A DNA stretch of 45,714 nt from an uncultured Nitrosomonadales bacterium (GCA_903885165.1 CAISHO010000012.1:1-45714), one strand, 5' to 3'. Shown: positions 1 to 7,585, counted from the first letter of the stretch. Notes: generated by a model from the sequence alone, not told the origin. Numbers and translations are program-made.

Positions 1-472
1 CCTTACCCAACAGAGAGGAATAAAATCCCAGTTGAATGATGAATTTAGCCTTCGTGCTTCGCGCCAACTTGGTGTCCATAACTTCATAGCTCCAGTCGCC
101 AAGATTCGATGGCCGCATCACCTTTCGCAAAAAATCGGCGTGACCAATCAAGCAGCCATCTTGCAAGGTCGCCTGAAAAATAATTTCATAGCCGTCCCGC
201 ATGGCCTGTAACGTCGCGCCGACCTTCTCTTGCAGGGAACGTTTCGTCGCAGCAATATTGATGACGGATGCGTGCCTGACCTTAAGCAGTTCAAGAAATT
301 CTGCTTCATGGGCTAGGCCCTTGGCCTGAATCAGTTGAGCTTGCTCACTATCCGTAGTTTTCTGGAGAGGTGTTTCAAGATCAATCAGGTCGAGCGTGGT
401 GAGATGCTCACATTCAAGGTAATTGACAATATCTGATGCCGAATAAAGCAGTTCCTCGCCACATTTTTGCAT
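1..472 (-). CDS. TM0106-type RecB-like nuclease, N-terminal part (cut by window edge)
   Basis: The first 157 codons of a larger protein are visible; the rest lies left of the window. The start is the ATG at 472-470. The N-terminus (LLYSASDIVNYLECEHLTTLDL) resembles the opening of the TM0106 family of RecB-like putative nucleases. Those are usually long proteins with a PD-(D/E)XK nuclease domain at the N-terminus and often a superfamily I helicase behind it. Likely catalytic elements are the GHADFL segment near residue 108 and the following VMDTKLARS segment near residue 131, where Asp and Lys would be the D...(D/E)xK residues. Such proteins are often found in islands and near defence genes. 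The family call rests on recalled motif similarity, and a Cas4-like single-domain nuclease remains possible because the C-terminus is unseen. Confidence 0.6.
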   Translation of the reverse strand, partial: MQKCGEELLYSASDIVNYLECEHLTTLDLIDLETPLQKTTDSEQAQLIQAKGLAHEAEFLELLKVRHASVINIAATKRSLQEKVGATLQAMRDGYEIIFQATLQDGCLIGHADFLRKVMRPSNLGDWSYEVMDTKLARSTKAKFIIQLGFYSSLLGK

Positions 473-520
473 GCGCCGTCCCTGATGTTGTTTTTGCTAT
501 GCAACGTCTATATAAATACG

Positions 521-539
521 CCCCGCGAACAACGCGGGG
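521..539. repeat. GC-rich perfect hairpin upstream of the nuclease gene
   Basis: CCCCGCG and CGCGGGG form a perfect 7-bp stem around the loop AACAA. It lies about 50 bases upstream of the nuclease start, in the expected leader or promoter region. It occurs once, so nothing shows it to be a CRISPR repeat. Its role is unknown; an operator or leader hairpin is possible. Confidence 0.4.
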
Positions 540-753
540 AGGTTCAAGCCAAACTTTATCACTTTCGGAGAGAATTGACACCGGATTACCGAACTCATGA
601 GGAGACTTATGACTTGCAACCGAACGGCAAATCGTTTGATCTTGAAGTACATTGACCGTCTGCTTCATGAAGGTTAGCAGTCGGTCAAATCCGCTGCTTA
701 AGTATCTCTTGAATATCCGACGTTGCATTGCCGTCATTGGGTCTTTCGTCGTC

Positions 754-821
754 CAACCCCATTTTGCACGCAACGGGGCGTTGGTTTTCTGTGTCAGACA
801 ACCCTATTTTGCACAAAACGG
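754..821. repeat. Two imperfect 23-bp direct repeats, IS-end-like
   Basis: The unit at 754-776 (CAACCCCATTTTGCACGCAA then CGG) recurs at 799-821 with 20 of 23 matches, 45 bases apart. Multiple spaced copies of a subterminal repeat are typical of the transposase-binding ends of some insertion sequences, for example the IS21 family. No transposase gene is present here, so this would be a solo end or remnant. The assignment is tentative. Confidence 0.35.
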
Positions 822-936
822 TTCACTTTCAAAGTGCCGTTGAAACCAGATTTCCAACCTCAGAATGCAAATAGCCATTTTTAGTTGAAAAGCGTTCAAA
901 AATCATAGGAATTATTGAATCAGACAAACAAATATC

Positions 937-956
937 TGGGGGTACCGTTGGGGGTA
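937..956 (+). repeat. Tandem TGGGGGTA motifs
   Basis: TGGGGGTA occurs at 937-944 and again at 949-956, a 12-base period. From memory, spaced GGGGGTA motifs occur close to attachment sites and the starts of tRNA-associated tyrosine integrase genes. Here they sit 45 bases from the tRNA-like fragment, which supports an integration-end reading. No integrase frame follows. Confidence 0.35.
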
Positions 957-1000
957 TTTTACAAACAATTAACCTGCAAGGCGCATAAATATTGAGAACA

Positions 1001-1019
1001 TGAATCCCCCCTTCCGCCA
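1001..1019 (+). other. tRNA-Ser 3'-end-like fragment, candidate attachment site remnant
   Basis: The 19 bases TGAATCCCCCCTTCCGCCA read like the last part of a bacterial tRNA-Ser: the 3' side of the T arm, the acceptor 3' strand and an encoded CCA-type end. The preceding bases (ATTGAGAACA) do not continue into a T loop, so it is not a complete tRNA. An intrinsic terminator follows 12 bases later, as after a real tRNA gene. This is what an att repeat left at the distal end of an island integrated into a tRNA-Ser gene would look like. Confidence 0.45.
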
Positions 1020-1031
1020 GAACAATGAATT

Positions 1032-1058
1032 AAGCCACTGATTTTTAGTGGCTTTTTT
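1032..1058 (+). terminator. Intrinsic terminator
   Basis: AAGCCACT (1032-1039) and AGTGGCTT (1047-1054) form a perfect 8-bp stem with loop GATTTTT, and a run of T continues to 1058. No complete gene precedes it on the plus strand in this window. It probably ended the tRNA gene whose 3' fragment lies just upstream. Confidence 0.75.
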
Positions 1059-1415
1059 GTTTTGTTGATTTTGAAAAATGCCTTAAAATAGGCATGGAAT
1101 GACATAGGTTCGGCAGCTTTTAGGCAGCATTTATATTCTCTCCTTGCTCAAATTATCGAAGCAACGGCGTCATTTTTTTCATCAATCAAAAATATGCTCC
1201 AGAATATCTGATTAGCCAATTTTCCACTTGCTGTTAATCCGGCCACTGTAACCTGCTCGACAAGCAAGGAAATCCGCGTCGATTGCTGCGACCTTAATGC
1301 AACCTGATTCGTTCCGAAAATCCGGCAAATGAATTACTAGTAAAAGCTCACACCGCCATTGATTTGTGAGTACATTTGGCGCACAATAGCACCATCAAAC
1401 TTTAGGGAGTCCGTC

Positions 1416-1694
1416 ATGGAAACAACGATGACCAAAGAAAGTCGCCTGAATATTCGATGCGACAACTACACACGTCAATTACTGGATAAGGCGGCCAGTT
1501 ATGTCCACGTCAGCATTTCAGAATTTGTGCTGTCGAATGCACTCGCCTCAGCTCAACGTATTGTACAAGAACATGAGTCAATCACATTGAACCCAAGAGA
1601 CTTCGAGTCATTCCTGGCGGCACTTGATGCACCCGCCGCTCCTAACGCGGCTTTACAACGTGCCTTCCAACGCCACGATGATCAGGTACGTTGA
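1416..1694 (+). CDS. DUF1778 family antitoxin (TacA/AtaR-like)
   Basis: A 92-residue protein starting METTMTKESRLNIRCDNYTR. This is the ribbon-helix-helix N-terminus of DUF1778 antitoxins, which bind DNA and neutralise a GNAT toxin through an extended C-terminal tail. An open frame reaches further upstream, but the ATG at 1416 has an AGGGAG ribosome binding site six bases before it, which decides the start. The stop TGA overlaps the toxin ATG by one base, so the pair is translationally coupled. A small inverted repeat (TTGTG at 1364, CACAA at 1382) lies 30-50 bases upstream and could be the autoregulatory operator; that is inference. Confidence 0.85.
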   Translation: METTMTKESRLNIRCDNYTRQLLDKAASYVHVSISEFVLSNALASAQRIVQEHESITLNPRDFESFLAALDAPAAPNAALQRAFQRHDDQVR

Positions 1695-2209
1695 TGGGAT
1701 ACCTCATCCGTCCACTTGATGCGGGCATTAACACAGCAGACTTTCAGTGTGGATCAGATCCTCTGAATGAATACATCCGTCGCTACGCCTCACAAGATAT
1801 ACGCAAAAACGTTTCACGCGTATTCGTCGCAACGCCTGATAGTGATACCAAAAAACTGGCTGGATTCTTTACCTTAAGTGCAGGGAGCGTAAATTGCTCA
1901 AGCCTACCAACATCACTTGCCCGAAAACTCCCCCGCTATCCGGTGCCAGTTGCGCTGATTGGACGACTGGCCGTAGATAATGATTCACAAGGCCAAGGCT
2001 TGGGCTCAATATTACTTGCCGATGCCTGCCAAAAGGTTTCTCAGGCGAGCTCCGTTCTCGCCGTGGTCGGAATCATTGTTGATGCAAAAAACGATAAAGC
2101 CATCTCGTTTTATAAACACTTTGGCTTCATCCCATTGCCAGGTCAGACCGACAAGCTTTTGCTACCGACCTCTGCCTTCCATTCAAAACAACCGCACGAG
2201 GACACCTGA
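1694..2209 (+). CDS. GNAT family N-acetyltransferase toxin (TacT/AtaT-like)
   Basis: About 171 residues, starting at ATG 1694 inside the antitoxin stop. Toxins of this family acetylate the amino group of aminoacyl-tRNAs and block translation. The acetyl-CoA binding motif QGQGLGS is near residue 101, after the typical GRLAVD strand, and the C-terminal ISFYKHFGF segment is the usual GNAT end. The N-terminal FQCGSDPLNEYIRRYA segment is typical of toxins paired with DUF1778 proteins. Length and key motifs are intact, so it is likely functional. It abuts a truncated mazF on the opposite strand, suggesting the pair arrived at or created that junction. Confidence 0.85.
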   Translation: MGYLIRPLDAGINTADFQCGSDPLNEYIRRYASQDIRKNVSRVFVATPDSDTKKLAGFFTLSAGSVNCSSLPTSLARKLPRYPVPVALIGRLAVDNDSQGQGLGSILLADACQKVSQASSVLAVVGIIVDAKNDKAISFYKHFGFIPLPGQTDKLLLPTSAFHSKQPHEDT

Positions 2210-2239
2210 TTTTTTCTGTGGTAGTTTTTATCGCCACAT

Positions 2240-2475
2240 CTGGTTTTACCGGCTTTGCGACCAGCGGCATTTCCAGCCACAACCGCGAATGGATTGTCCG
2301 CATTGTATTCGGCGGTCGTCATAGGCAGGCCGATAACCAGCGAGGTTTTATCGTTAAAGGCGCGCGGGGACAGCACTAAAAAGGGATGAACGTCACGCAT
2401 TTCGCGCCCGACCTGCAGGTTGCAATCGATCCAGATGATTTCTTGACGATCCGGCACCTAGGCGACTTTTACCAT
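2240..2475 (-). pseudogene. MazF/PemK-family toxin pseudogene
   Basis: Reading left from the ATG at 2475, the frame gives MVKVA, then a TAG stop at 2460-2458, then VPDRQEIIWIDCNLQVGREM and a clear MazF/PemK core (HPFLVLSPRAFND, IGLPMTTAEYNADNPF, AGNAAGRKAGK). Similarity stops near 2240, where the C-terminal third expected for this family is missing. The gene therefore has both an early nonsense codon and a lost 3' end. A GTG at 2457 could restart translation after the stop, but the product would still lack the C-terminal catalytic half. The break lies about 30 bases from the end of the convergent GNAT gene. Confidence 0.75.
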
Positions 2476-2536
2476 TTCTTGGCACCCACACTCGAGGAAG
2501 TTTGCATCACTTCGCCGCCGTGCCGTATGACAACCA
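2469..2536 (-). pseudogene. Remnant of a MazE-type antitoxin 3' end
   Basis: Between the ORF6N stop and the mazF pseudogene a short frame ends GGEVMQTSSSVGAKKW and then TAA. The ending VGAKKW resembles the VGREVW end of the intact MazE encoded at 3451-3693. Its TAA lies inside the first codons of the mazF pseudogene, the usual mazEF overlap. The N-terminal DNA-binding part is absent, so only a remnant remains. The fragment is very short and the call is correspondingly weak. Confidence 0.4.
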
Positions 2537-3064
2537 TCATTTTTCCTCCCACGGCGCGAAGCCGATGGGACGTTTTTTCCTGGGATCAGAGGGGGCCATC
2601 AGTTCGTGGATGGCATCAAACACCGCTCTAAACTTGATGTCGTAGTTCTTTTCCAGTGCGGCAAGTTTACGGGAAAGCTCAACGTTGGAGGTCAGCATCT
2701 GCCTCAACTGCACGAAGGTGCGCACTACCATAAGGCTGACTTCTACTGCGCGATCTGATTTTAATACGTTGCCTAGCATCAGCGCGCCGTGTTCTGTGAA
2801 GGCATACGGCAAGGTAGCCGAATACTTGAGCCTGGCGAGGTGGTCGCAATTTGCGACCACCTCAGCTTTTTCTTCAGCACTCAAGCGGAACATAAAATCT
2901 TCGGGGAAGCGTTCAATATTGCGGCGCATCTGTTCATTGAGTCGCTTTGTTTCCACACCATAGAGTTCTGCCAAATCGGCATCCAGCATGACTTTCTGAC
3001 CGCGAATCAAAAATATCTTCGATTCGATTTGCGCCATTGATGCAATCAATTTATTGTCAGTCAT
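2537..3064 (-). CDS. ORF6N domain-containing protein
   Basis: A 175-residue protein with an ORF6N domain over roughly residues 10-100 (KIFLIRGQKVMLDADLAELY, then NEQMRRNIERFPEDFMFRLS and FTEHGALMLGNVL). ORF6N proteins occur in phages and mobile regions and are thought to bind nucleic acid; their cellular role is not established. A C-terminal stretch (VELSRKLAALEKNYDIKFRAV) is probably a helical oligomerisation segment. The ATG at 3064 has a GGAG site seven bases upstream. The last 31 codons are duplicated at 3780-3872. The gene lies 33 bases downstream of the intact mazF and may be co-transcribed with it. Confidence 0.85.
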   Translation of the reverse strand: MTDNKLIASMAQIESKIFLIRGQKVMLDADLAELYGVETKRLNEQMRRNIERFPEDFMFRLSAEEKAEVVANCDHLARLKYSATLPYAFTEHGALMLGNVLKSDRAVEVSLMVVRTFVQLRQMLTSNVELSRKLAALEKNYDIKFRAVFDAIHELMAPSDPRKKRPIGFAPWEEK

Positions 3065-3097
3065 CGCCCAACTCCTTTGCCGCTGTGATGCGTTAAA

Positions 3098-3451
3098 TTA
3101 CGCGAAAAAACACTGTATCCCAAGCAACGAGGCAATCTTGGCTCGTACCTCAATCAGTTCGCCGGCTGAAGCACGACCTTTCGGTGTGGCTTTGCGTGCG
3201 CGCCAGTCGAGGTTTTTAACCTGATCGGACAGTACCGCACTGTTCACATCCGCTGCATGGATAATGACTTCAAATGGATAGCCCTTGATTTGCGTGGTCA
3301 TCGGGCAGCACACCATCGTGCCGGTTTTACTGTTATAAGCGGCAGGACTCAGCACCAGCGCGGGACGATGTCCCGCCTGCTCATGCCCCGCCTGCGGTGA
3401 GAATTCCAGCCAGACGACATCGCCCGCATCAGGAATAAATTGACGAACCAT
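3098..3451 (-). CDS. mazF: MazF endoribonuclease toxin
   Basis: A 117-residue MazF/ChpA toxin, an mRNA interferase that cuts RNA at short specific sequences. Visible family features are the N-terminal PDAGDVVWLEF strand, GHRPALVLSP, the VCCPMTTQIKGYPFEV core and the C-terminal SDQVKNLDWRARKA segment. Length is normal for the family and nothing is broken. Its ATG overlaps the mazE stop by one base (TAATG), so the two genes are translationally coupled. It is only distantly similar to the decayed mazF at 2240-2475. Confidence 0.92.
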   Translation of the reverse strand: MVRQFIPDAGDVVWLEFSPQAGHEQAGHRPALVLSPAAYNSKTGTMVCCPMTTQIKGYPFEVIIHAADVNSAVLSDQVKNLDWRARKATPKGRASAGELIEVRAKIASLLGIQCFFA

Positions 3452-3693
3452 TACCAGACTTCGCGGCCAACCGGCGCGCCCGTGTCGATAATCGCGTGCA
3501 GATTGTTACTGGTAATTTTTCCCAGCAGTTCATCCAGTTTGTATTCCTTATGACGTACCGGCTCTATGATAATGCGCCCCTGCTCTTCACGCACTTCGAC
3601 ACACTGATCAAGAGCGACATGCGCCGCGGCCATAATAGCCGCCGGAATGCGCACCGCCGCGCTGTTGCCCCATTTCTTTACGATGACTTCCAT
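3451..3693 (-). CDS. mazE: MazE antitoxin (AbrB/SpoVT fold)
   Basis: An 80-residue antitoxin starting MEVIVKKWGNSAAVRIP, the hallmark of the AbrB-like swapped-hairpin DNA-binding domain of MazE. The C-terminal half (DELLGKITSNNLHAIIDTGA to VGREVW) is the acidic tail that would occupy the MazF active site. The frame extends 21 codons further upstream, but the internal ATG at 3693 follows an AGGGGGG ribosome binding site and matches the family start. Only a fragment of an ORF6N gene lies upstream. Confidence 0.92.
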   Translation of the reverse strand: MEVIVKKWGNSAAVRIPAAIMAAAHVALDQCVEVREEQGRIIIEPVRHKEYKLDELLGKITSNNLHAIIDTGAPVGREVW

Positions 3694-3779
3694 GATGTAT
3701 TCCCCCCTCAACTCGACTGCCGGCAGTTTAAAAGCGCGAGCAGTATGTGTCAACATTGTTTATACAGCACAAGATTTAG

Positions 3780-3872
3780 TTTTCCTCCCACGGCGCGAAG
3801 CCGATGGGGCGTTTTTTCTTGGGATCAGAGGGTGTCATCAGTTCGTGGATGGCATCAAACACCGCTCTAAAC
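3780..3872 (-). pseudogene. 3' fragment of a second ORF6N gene
   Basis: These 93 bases match 2541-2633 at 89 of 93 positions. They encode the last 31 residues of an ORF6N protein (FRAVFDAIHELMTPSDPKKK through GFAPWEEN) followed by TAA. Nothing upstream continues the frame: at 3873 the sequence switches to unrelated DNA. It is therefore a truncated copy lying just upstream of mazE, in the same position relative to mazEF as the intact ORF6N gene has to the decayed mazEF remnant. Confidence 0.8.
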
Positions 3873-3930
3873 ATCAATGATGGCCTGGGCTTTAGCCCTT
3901 AGCCAGAATTGAGTAGTTTTATCAGTTTTT

Positions 3931-4149
3931 TTATCCACAGTTCGGCATCAAACCGATCAACCAGCTCCAGTCCCGTGACATCAGACGCGTCAATTCTTCG
4001 CGTTCAATAACGGCATGCGCTTCTTTCAGTGCAGACTGCACCAGAAACTGATTCACCGTTGCCCCTGTAAGCCCGGCAGCGCGGTACAACGTTGTATAGA
4101 CTTCATGCGGAACACGCGCTCCGATGCGATCCTGTTTAGCGGTACCCAT
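3931..4149 (-). pseudogene. Truncated orphan DUF1778 antitoxin
   Basis: The frame begins MGTAKQDRIGARVPHEVYTT, a DUF1778 ribbon-helix-helix start, and continues through FLVQSALKEAHAVIEREE. After the usual TRLMSRDWSWL segment it ends early (LIGLMPNCG, then TGA). Family members normally continue with 15-25 more residues that clamp the toxin. No GNAT toxin gene follows; downstream is the ORF6N fragment. The ATG at 4149 is chosen because a GGAGG site lies five bases before it. It may still bind DNA, but it looks like a toxin-less, C-terminally truncated relic. Confidence 0.65.
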
Positions 4150-4455
4150 TTTTTCCTCCACTCAAATGCGGGGCAACTGTATCACTGTCGCCAAATTGGC
4201 GCTAACTGCATTCAGGGAGATTCTGTTTGATTCGTCATCTCCGCGAAGTGGGTTAGCCGTCATGTCGAGTGTACGGAACAACTCAAAGGTACCGTGAATC
4301 AGATGCAAGCACTGCTTGACCACATTAGCGATTACATCGGTAAAAACTTGGTTTGATCATTGACGGCTGCGATTATCATACAGGTCGACACTAGGCGCTT
4401 ACTTGCGCTAAGAAATGCAATGTGGCGACGTTGGACGCTCACTATTGAGAATCCG
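4150..4455. other. Gene-poor spacer with a possible gene fragment
   Basis: No complete gene is visible. On the plus strand, 4231-4356 is an open frame without a usable start that ends EQLKGTVNQMQALLDHISDY then IGKNLV and a stop. It reads like the C-terminus of a helical protein and may be a gene remnant; I do not recognise it. Nothing resembling a strong terminator for the atp operon is visible downstream of atpG; a weak AGCGC/GCGCCT hairpin is the best candidate. Confidence 0.3.
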
Positions 4456-5322
4456 TTAACGCACAGACAGCGCCTCGAAACCGGCGATCACATCGAATAA
4501 CTCCTCATCGATACCACTCTGACGCAGTTGATTGAAATCCTGATTTAAATCCGCTAATTGTTCTTCGATATTCTTTTCGGCGCGCTGCATCGCGGCCAGC
4601 CGGCTGGCATTTTCGCTCGCCATCGATTCGGCACAAGCGCGAAACAGCGAAATAAACAAGTATTCGCGTATCAAGGTTTGCTCTGTCGTCGCATTAATCA
4701 CTTCAGGCAGATTAGCCGTCGGCCAGGGCAGTTTGGTGAGTTGATGGCGCCACGTTTCATCGAGCGGCAACAGTCGCTGCATGACAGGTTCATAAAGCGA
4801 ACCGGATCGGGGACGGTTATGGAAAAGATACACCTCTGCCACTTCTCCCCTTTCATGCTGCGTATCGATGTCTTGCAGAATACGCCCGACCAGCTGCGTG
4901 ATCGCGGCGATGGAATTGGGCACATTGCCCGTCATCACCGCCTCGGGAAGATAGCCCAGTACACGTTCACCCACCGCCATAATGCGCTTGTTGCCGGACA
5001 TCGCTTTGAGCCGGCCCATGGCAAATTCCGTCAATACCTCATTGAATTGACCGACTAAGCCTTGATCTGAACCGAACACCACGGCCCCTGTCACCCCGCG
5101 ATTCAAGCTCGATCGACCAACCCCAGCCATCACCACATCAGGCTGAGACAGACAGGCGACCAAACCGAGTTCCACCGTCCGGTAATAATCATCCAGCGAG
5201 TGCACCGCGCGCTCATATTGGGTGAGGCCGGACGCCGCCAGCGCCTTCATGGTGCGTACCACCGATTGCAACTCGCCTGCGCTGTTGATCTTGCGGCGCA
5301 GCGTTTCGGCCGTTTCGGTCAT
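4456..5322 (-). CDS. atpG: N-ATPase gamma subunit
   Basis: A 288-residue central-stalk subunit of the F1 part; it rotates inside the alpha3-beta3 hexamer and couples it to the c ring. The N-terminal [20 protein letters not shown] helix and the C-terminal [20 protein letters not shown] coiled coil correspond to the two ends of gamma that form the shaft. It is divergent from housekeeping gamma subunits, as expected for the N-ATPase subfamily. It is the last gene of the operon, overlapping atpA by four bases. Confidence 0.9.
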   Translation of the reverse strand: MTETAETLRRKINSAGELQSVVRTMKALAASGLTQYERAVHSLDDYYRTVELGLVACLSQPDVVMAGVGRSSLNRGVTGAVVFGSDQGLVGQFNEVLTEFAMGRLKAMSGNKRIMAVGERVLGYLPEAVMTGNVPNSIAAITQLVGRILQDIDTQHERGEVAEVYLFHNRPRSGSLYEPVMQRLLPLDETWRHQLTKLPWPTANLPEVINATTEQTLIREYLFISLFRACAESMASENASRLAAMQRAEKNIEEQLADLNQDFNQLRQSGIDEELFDVIAGFEALSVR

Positions 5323-6833
5323 AATATGAACGGGACGAGCGCTTCCCGGGCGATATTCAACACCGTGTTGCGATCACTCTCGCTCAATTGATCCGCTGAA
5401 GTCAGTCGCGCGATCAATTCGACGGGTAACGCTGCTGCATACAAAGCATGCTGCGCATCGCGCATTTTATCAAGCACTACGCCATCGAAGAGTTTGCCGG
5501 TCAGCGCCAGCAACACCATGATTTGCCCTGTCACCGTAACCGGTTCAAATTCAGCCTGTTTGAGACAGGCGCGGATACGCTGGCCGTGCTCGATAATCTT
5601 GCGGGTATTCTCATCCAGACGCGTCCCGAAGCGGGCAAAGGTTTCCAGCTCCTCAAATTGCGCGTAAGCCAGCTTCAAGTCCCCCGCCACCGCACGATAA
5701 GCCGCCAACTGCGCCTTGCCGCCCACCCTGGATACCGACTTACCGACATCGACTGCGGGCAAAATCCCCAGCTCGAACAAGACGGGCGAGAGGTAAATTT
5801 GCCCGTCGGTGATGGAAATCAAATTGGTCGGAATATAGGCTGCGATGTTCTGCGCCTCGGTCTCGATGATGGGCAAGGCGGTGAGCGAACCGCCGCCGAA
5901 TTCATCCAGCAGATGGGTGGCGCGTTCGAGCAGTCGGGAATGGATGTAAAAAATATCGCCGGGATAGGCTTCGCGCCCGGGCGGACGGCGCAGCAGCAGC
6001 GACAACTCCCGATAAGCGCGCGCATGATGAGTCAGATCGTCATACACGATCAGCACATCGCGTCCCGCCTCCATGAAGTGTTCGGCGATACTGGTCGCGG
6101 CATAAGGCGCGATATAGGCCAGTCCCGGCGGATCGTTGCCCTCGGTCACCACCACCACGGTGTAGTCCATCGCGCCGTTATCGCGCAGATTGGCGACAAC
6201 ACGCGCCACCGAAGACGCACGCTGGCCGATGGCGCAATACACGCACAAGACGTTTTTGCCGCGCTGATTGAGGATGGTGTCGATGGCAATCGCAGTCTTG
6301 CCGGTTTGACGATCGCCCAGTATCAGCTCGCGCTGACCTCGCCCGATGGGAACCAACGCATCGATCACCTTAATGCCGCTCTGCAACGGTTCGGTGACTG
6401 GCGACCTATCCATAATATTCGGTGCGGGACGCTCGATCGGCAGACGTTTTTCCGAGATGACCGGCCCCCGCTCGTCCAGCGGTCGCCCCAGCGGATTGAT
6501 CACCCGACCGATCAACCCATCGCCCACCGGCACATCCATCACATGGCCGCGACGCTCCACCTCATCGCCAGCATGCAACTGCCAGTAGTCACCCAAGAGC
6601 ACCACACCGATTTCATCTTCATCGACGTTGAAGGCGATGCCGTATAAATCACCGGGGAATTTAACCACTTCCTCGAAGCACACACCGGGCAGGCCAGACA
6701 CGCGCGCGATGCCGGTGGATAAACTGGTCACCGTCCCGGTCTCACGCACCTTGAGTTGCGACGCATGGGCCTCGCGCGCCTCGACGATACGTGCAAAAGT
6801 ATGATCAAAAATACCGGCAAGATGGGTTTCCAT
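5319..6833 (-). CDS. atpA: N-ATPase alpha subunit
   Basis: A 504-residue alpha subunit. It has the N-terminal beta barrel, a nucleotide-binding domain with Walker A GDRQTGKT near residue 172 and Walker B-type strand [12 protein letters not shown], and a helical C-terminal domain. Alpha sites are regulatory or non-catalytic; catalysis is on beta. The short N-terminus ([20 protein letters not shown]) differs from housekeeping alpha subunits. It starts three bases after the atpF stop and overlaps atpG. A long open frame on the opposite strand is a codon-bias shadow. Confidence 0.95.
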   Translation of the reverse strand: METHLAGIFDHTFARIVEAREAHASQLKVRETGTVTSLSTGIARVSGLPGVCFEEVVKFPGDLYGIAFNVDEDEIGVVLLGDYWQLHAGDEVERRGHVMDVPVGDGLIGRVINPLGRPLDERGPVISEKRLPIERPAPNIMDRSPVTEPLQSGIKVIDALVPIGRGQRELILGDRQTGKTAIAIDTILNQRGKNVLCVYCAIGQRASSVARVVANLRDNGAMDYTVVVVTEGNDPPGLAYIAPYAATSIAEHFMEAGRDVLIVYDDLTHHARAYRELSLLLRRPPGREAYPGDIFYIHSRLLERATHLLDEFGGGSLTALPIIETEAQNIAAYIPTNLISITDGQIYLSPVLFELGILPAVDVGKSVSRVGGKAQLAAYRAVAGDLKLAYAQFEELETFARFGTRLDENTRKIIEHGQRIRACLKQAEFEPVTVTGQIMVLLALTGKLFDGVVLDKMRDAQHALYAAALPVELIARLTSADQLSESDRNTVLNIAREALVPFIL

Positions 6834-6835
6834 GA

Positions 6836-7585
6836 TTACTTACCCTGTGATCCTTTGAGCAGGACGCCTACGCTATTTTCCAACGAGGTCAGATAATCCG
6901 CCACACTCCAGGCGATTTTTTGCCCCTGCACGATGAGTTCCAAGCCGCTCACCAAGCCCGGCGCCAGTTCGAAGGAAACCTGAATTTCCGCACCAAGAAC
7001 GGTTTTGACAGCCGCCGTTATTGAATCACTCTGGGCTGGCGTCAACTCAAAGGCGCTGCGAACCAGCGCGTCGCCAATACGTAATGTCCGCCTTGATTCC
7101 TCATCTAACTGGTGCAAGCGTGCTACGAACACCTCCACCATGCGCTCTTCCAGACTCACCCCGGCCAGATCCGTCAGCGTCTGCTTGGCAATCGAAAACA
7201 CTTCGCTTTGGGTGCGACGCGCTAACTCCGTAGAAAGACTTTGATATTCGCGCTGCAAGCCATCCTGCTGTTTGGCCCGCAAACTGTCCGCATCCCGCCT
7301 TGCTGCCTCAAATAAACGCTCACGCTCAGCGGTCACCTCAGCGGTCAATTGACCCAGCACTGTGCCGCGATTAGCATCCAATTCCTTGTTTTTTTGTACA
7401 AATTCTTCACGTTCAGCCAGAGCCTGCGCACTTTTGTCAGCCGCATCCGCCAATTGCGCAGCGATCCCCTGCTCACGCGCATCGATGGCGTTGAGTATCG
7501 GACGATACAGATAACGCTTCAACAACCAAACCAGAATTAAAAAATTGGCAGTCTGAGCGACAACGGTGAACCAATCGATCAACAT
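6836..7585 (-). CDS. atpF: N-ATPase b subunit with delta-like C-terminus
   Basis: A 249-residue stator subunit. One membrane helix (residues about 5-25, [20 protein letters not shown]) is followed by a long charged coiled coil. It is much longer than the roughly 160 residues of a standard b subunit. The C-terminal part ([20 protein letters not shown], then [20 protein letters not shown]) resembles the end of the delta/OSCP subunit. This fits N-ATPase operons, which lack a separate delta gene. It has its own GGAG site, and a 386-base structured gap separates it from atpE. Confidence 0.92.
   Translation of the reverse strand: MLIDWFTVVAQTANFLILVWLLKRYLYRPILNAIDAREQGIAAQLADAADKSAQALAEREEFVQKNKELDANRGTVLGQLTAEVTAERERLFEAARRDADSLRAKQQDGLQREYQSLSTELARRTQSEVFSIAKQTLTDLAGVSLEERMVEVFVARLHQLDEESRRTLRIGDALVRSAFELTPAQSDSITAAVKTVLGAEIQVSFELAPGLVSGLELIVQGQKIAWSVADYLTSLENSVGVLLKGSQGK

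Larger units (their letters stand above)
473..1415. other. Gene-poor region between nuclease fragment and TA pair
   Basis: About 940 bases without a convincing gene. Short open frames exist, but none has a good ribosome binding site or recognisable protein. The stretch holds a GC-rich hairpin at 521-539, a pair of direct repeats at 754-821, tandem GGGGGTA motifs at 937-956, a tRNA-3'-end-like fragment at 1001-1019 and a terminator at 1032-1058. Composition is AT-richer than the operons to the right, which fits an accessory boundary. Confidence 0.6.

Noticed and set aside
521-539. CCCCGCG-loop-CGCGGGG hairpin resembling the core of a type I-E CRISPR repeat
   Set aside because: Only one copy exists, with no second repeat at 55-75 base spacing and no spacer structure.
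414-773. 119-codon open frame on the minus strand overlapping the nuclease start
   Set aside because: No ribosome binding site, no recognisable domain, and it runs across the nuclease N-terminus and the IS-like repeats.
2455-2457. GTG restart that could rescue the mazF pseudogene
   Set aside because: Even with this start the protein lacks the C-terminal third, so function is very unlikely.
4385-4430. Terminator of the atp operon
   Set aside because: The best hairpin (AGCGC and GCGCCT) is short, imperfect and has no T run, so it is not listed as a terminator.
5448-6647. 399-codon antisense open frame across atpA
   Set aside because: It is fully explained by codon bias of the strongly conserved alpha subunit; no family features.
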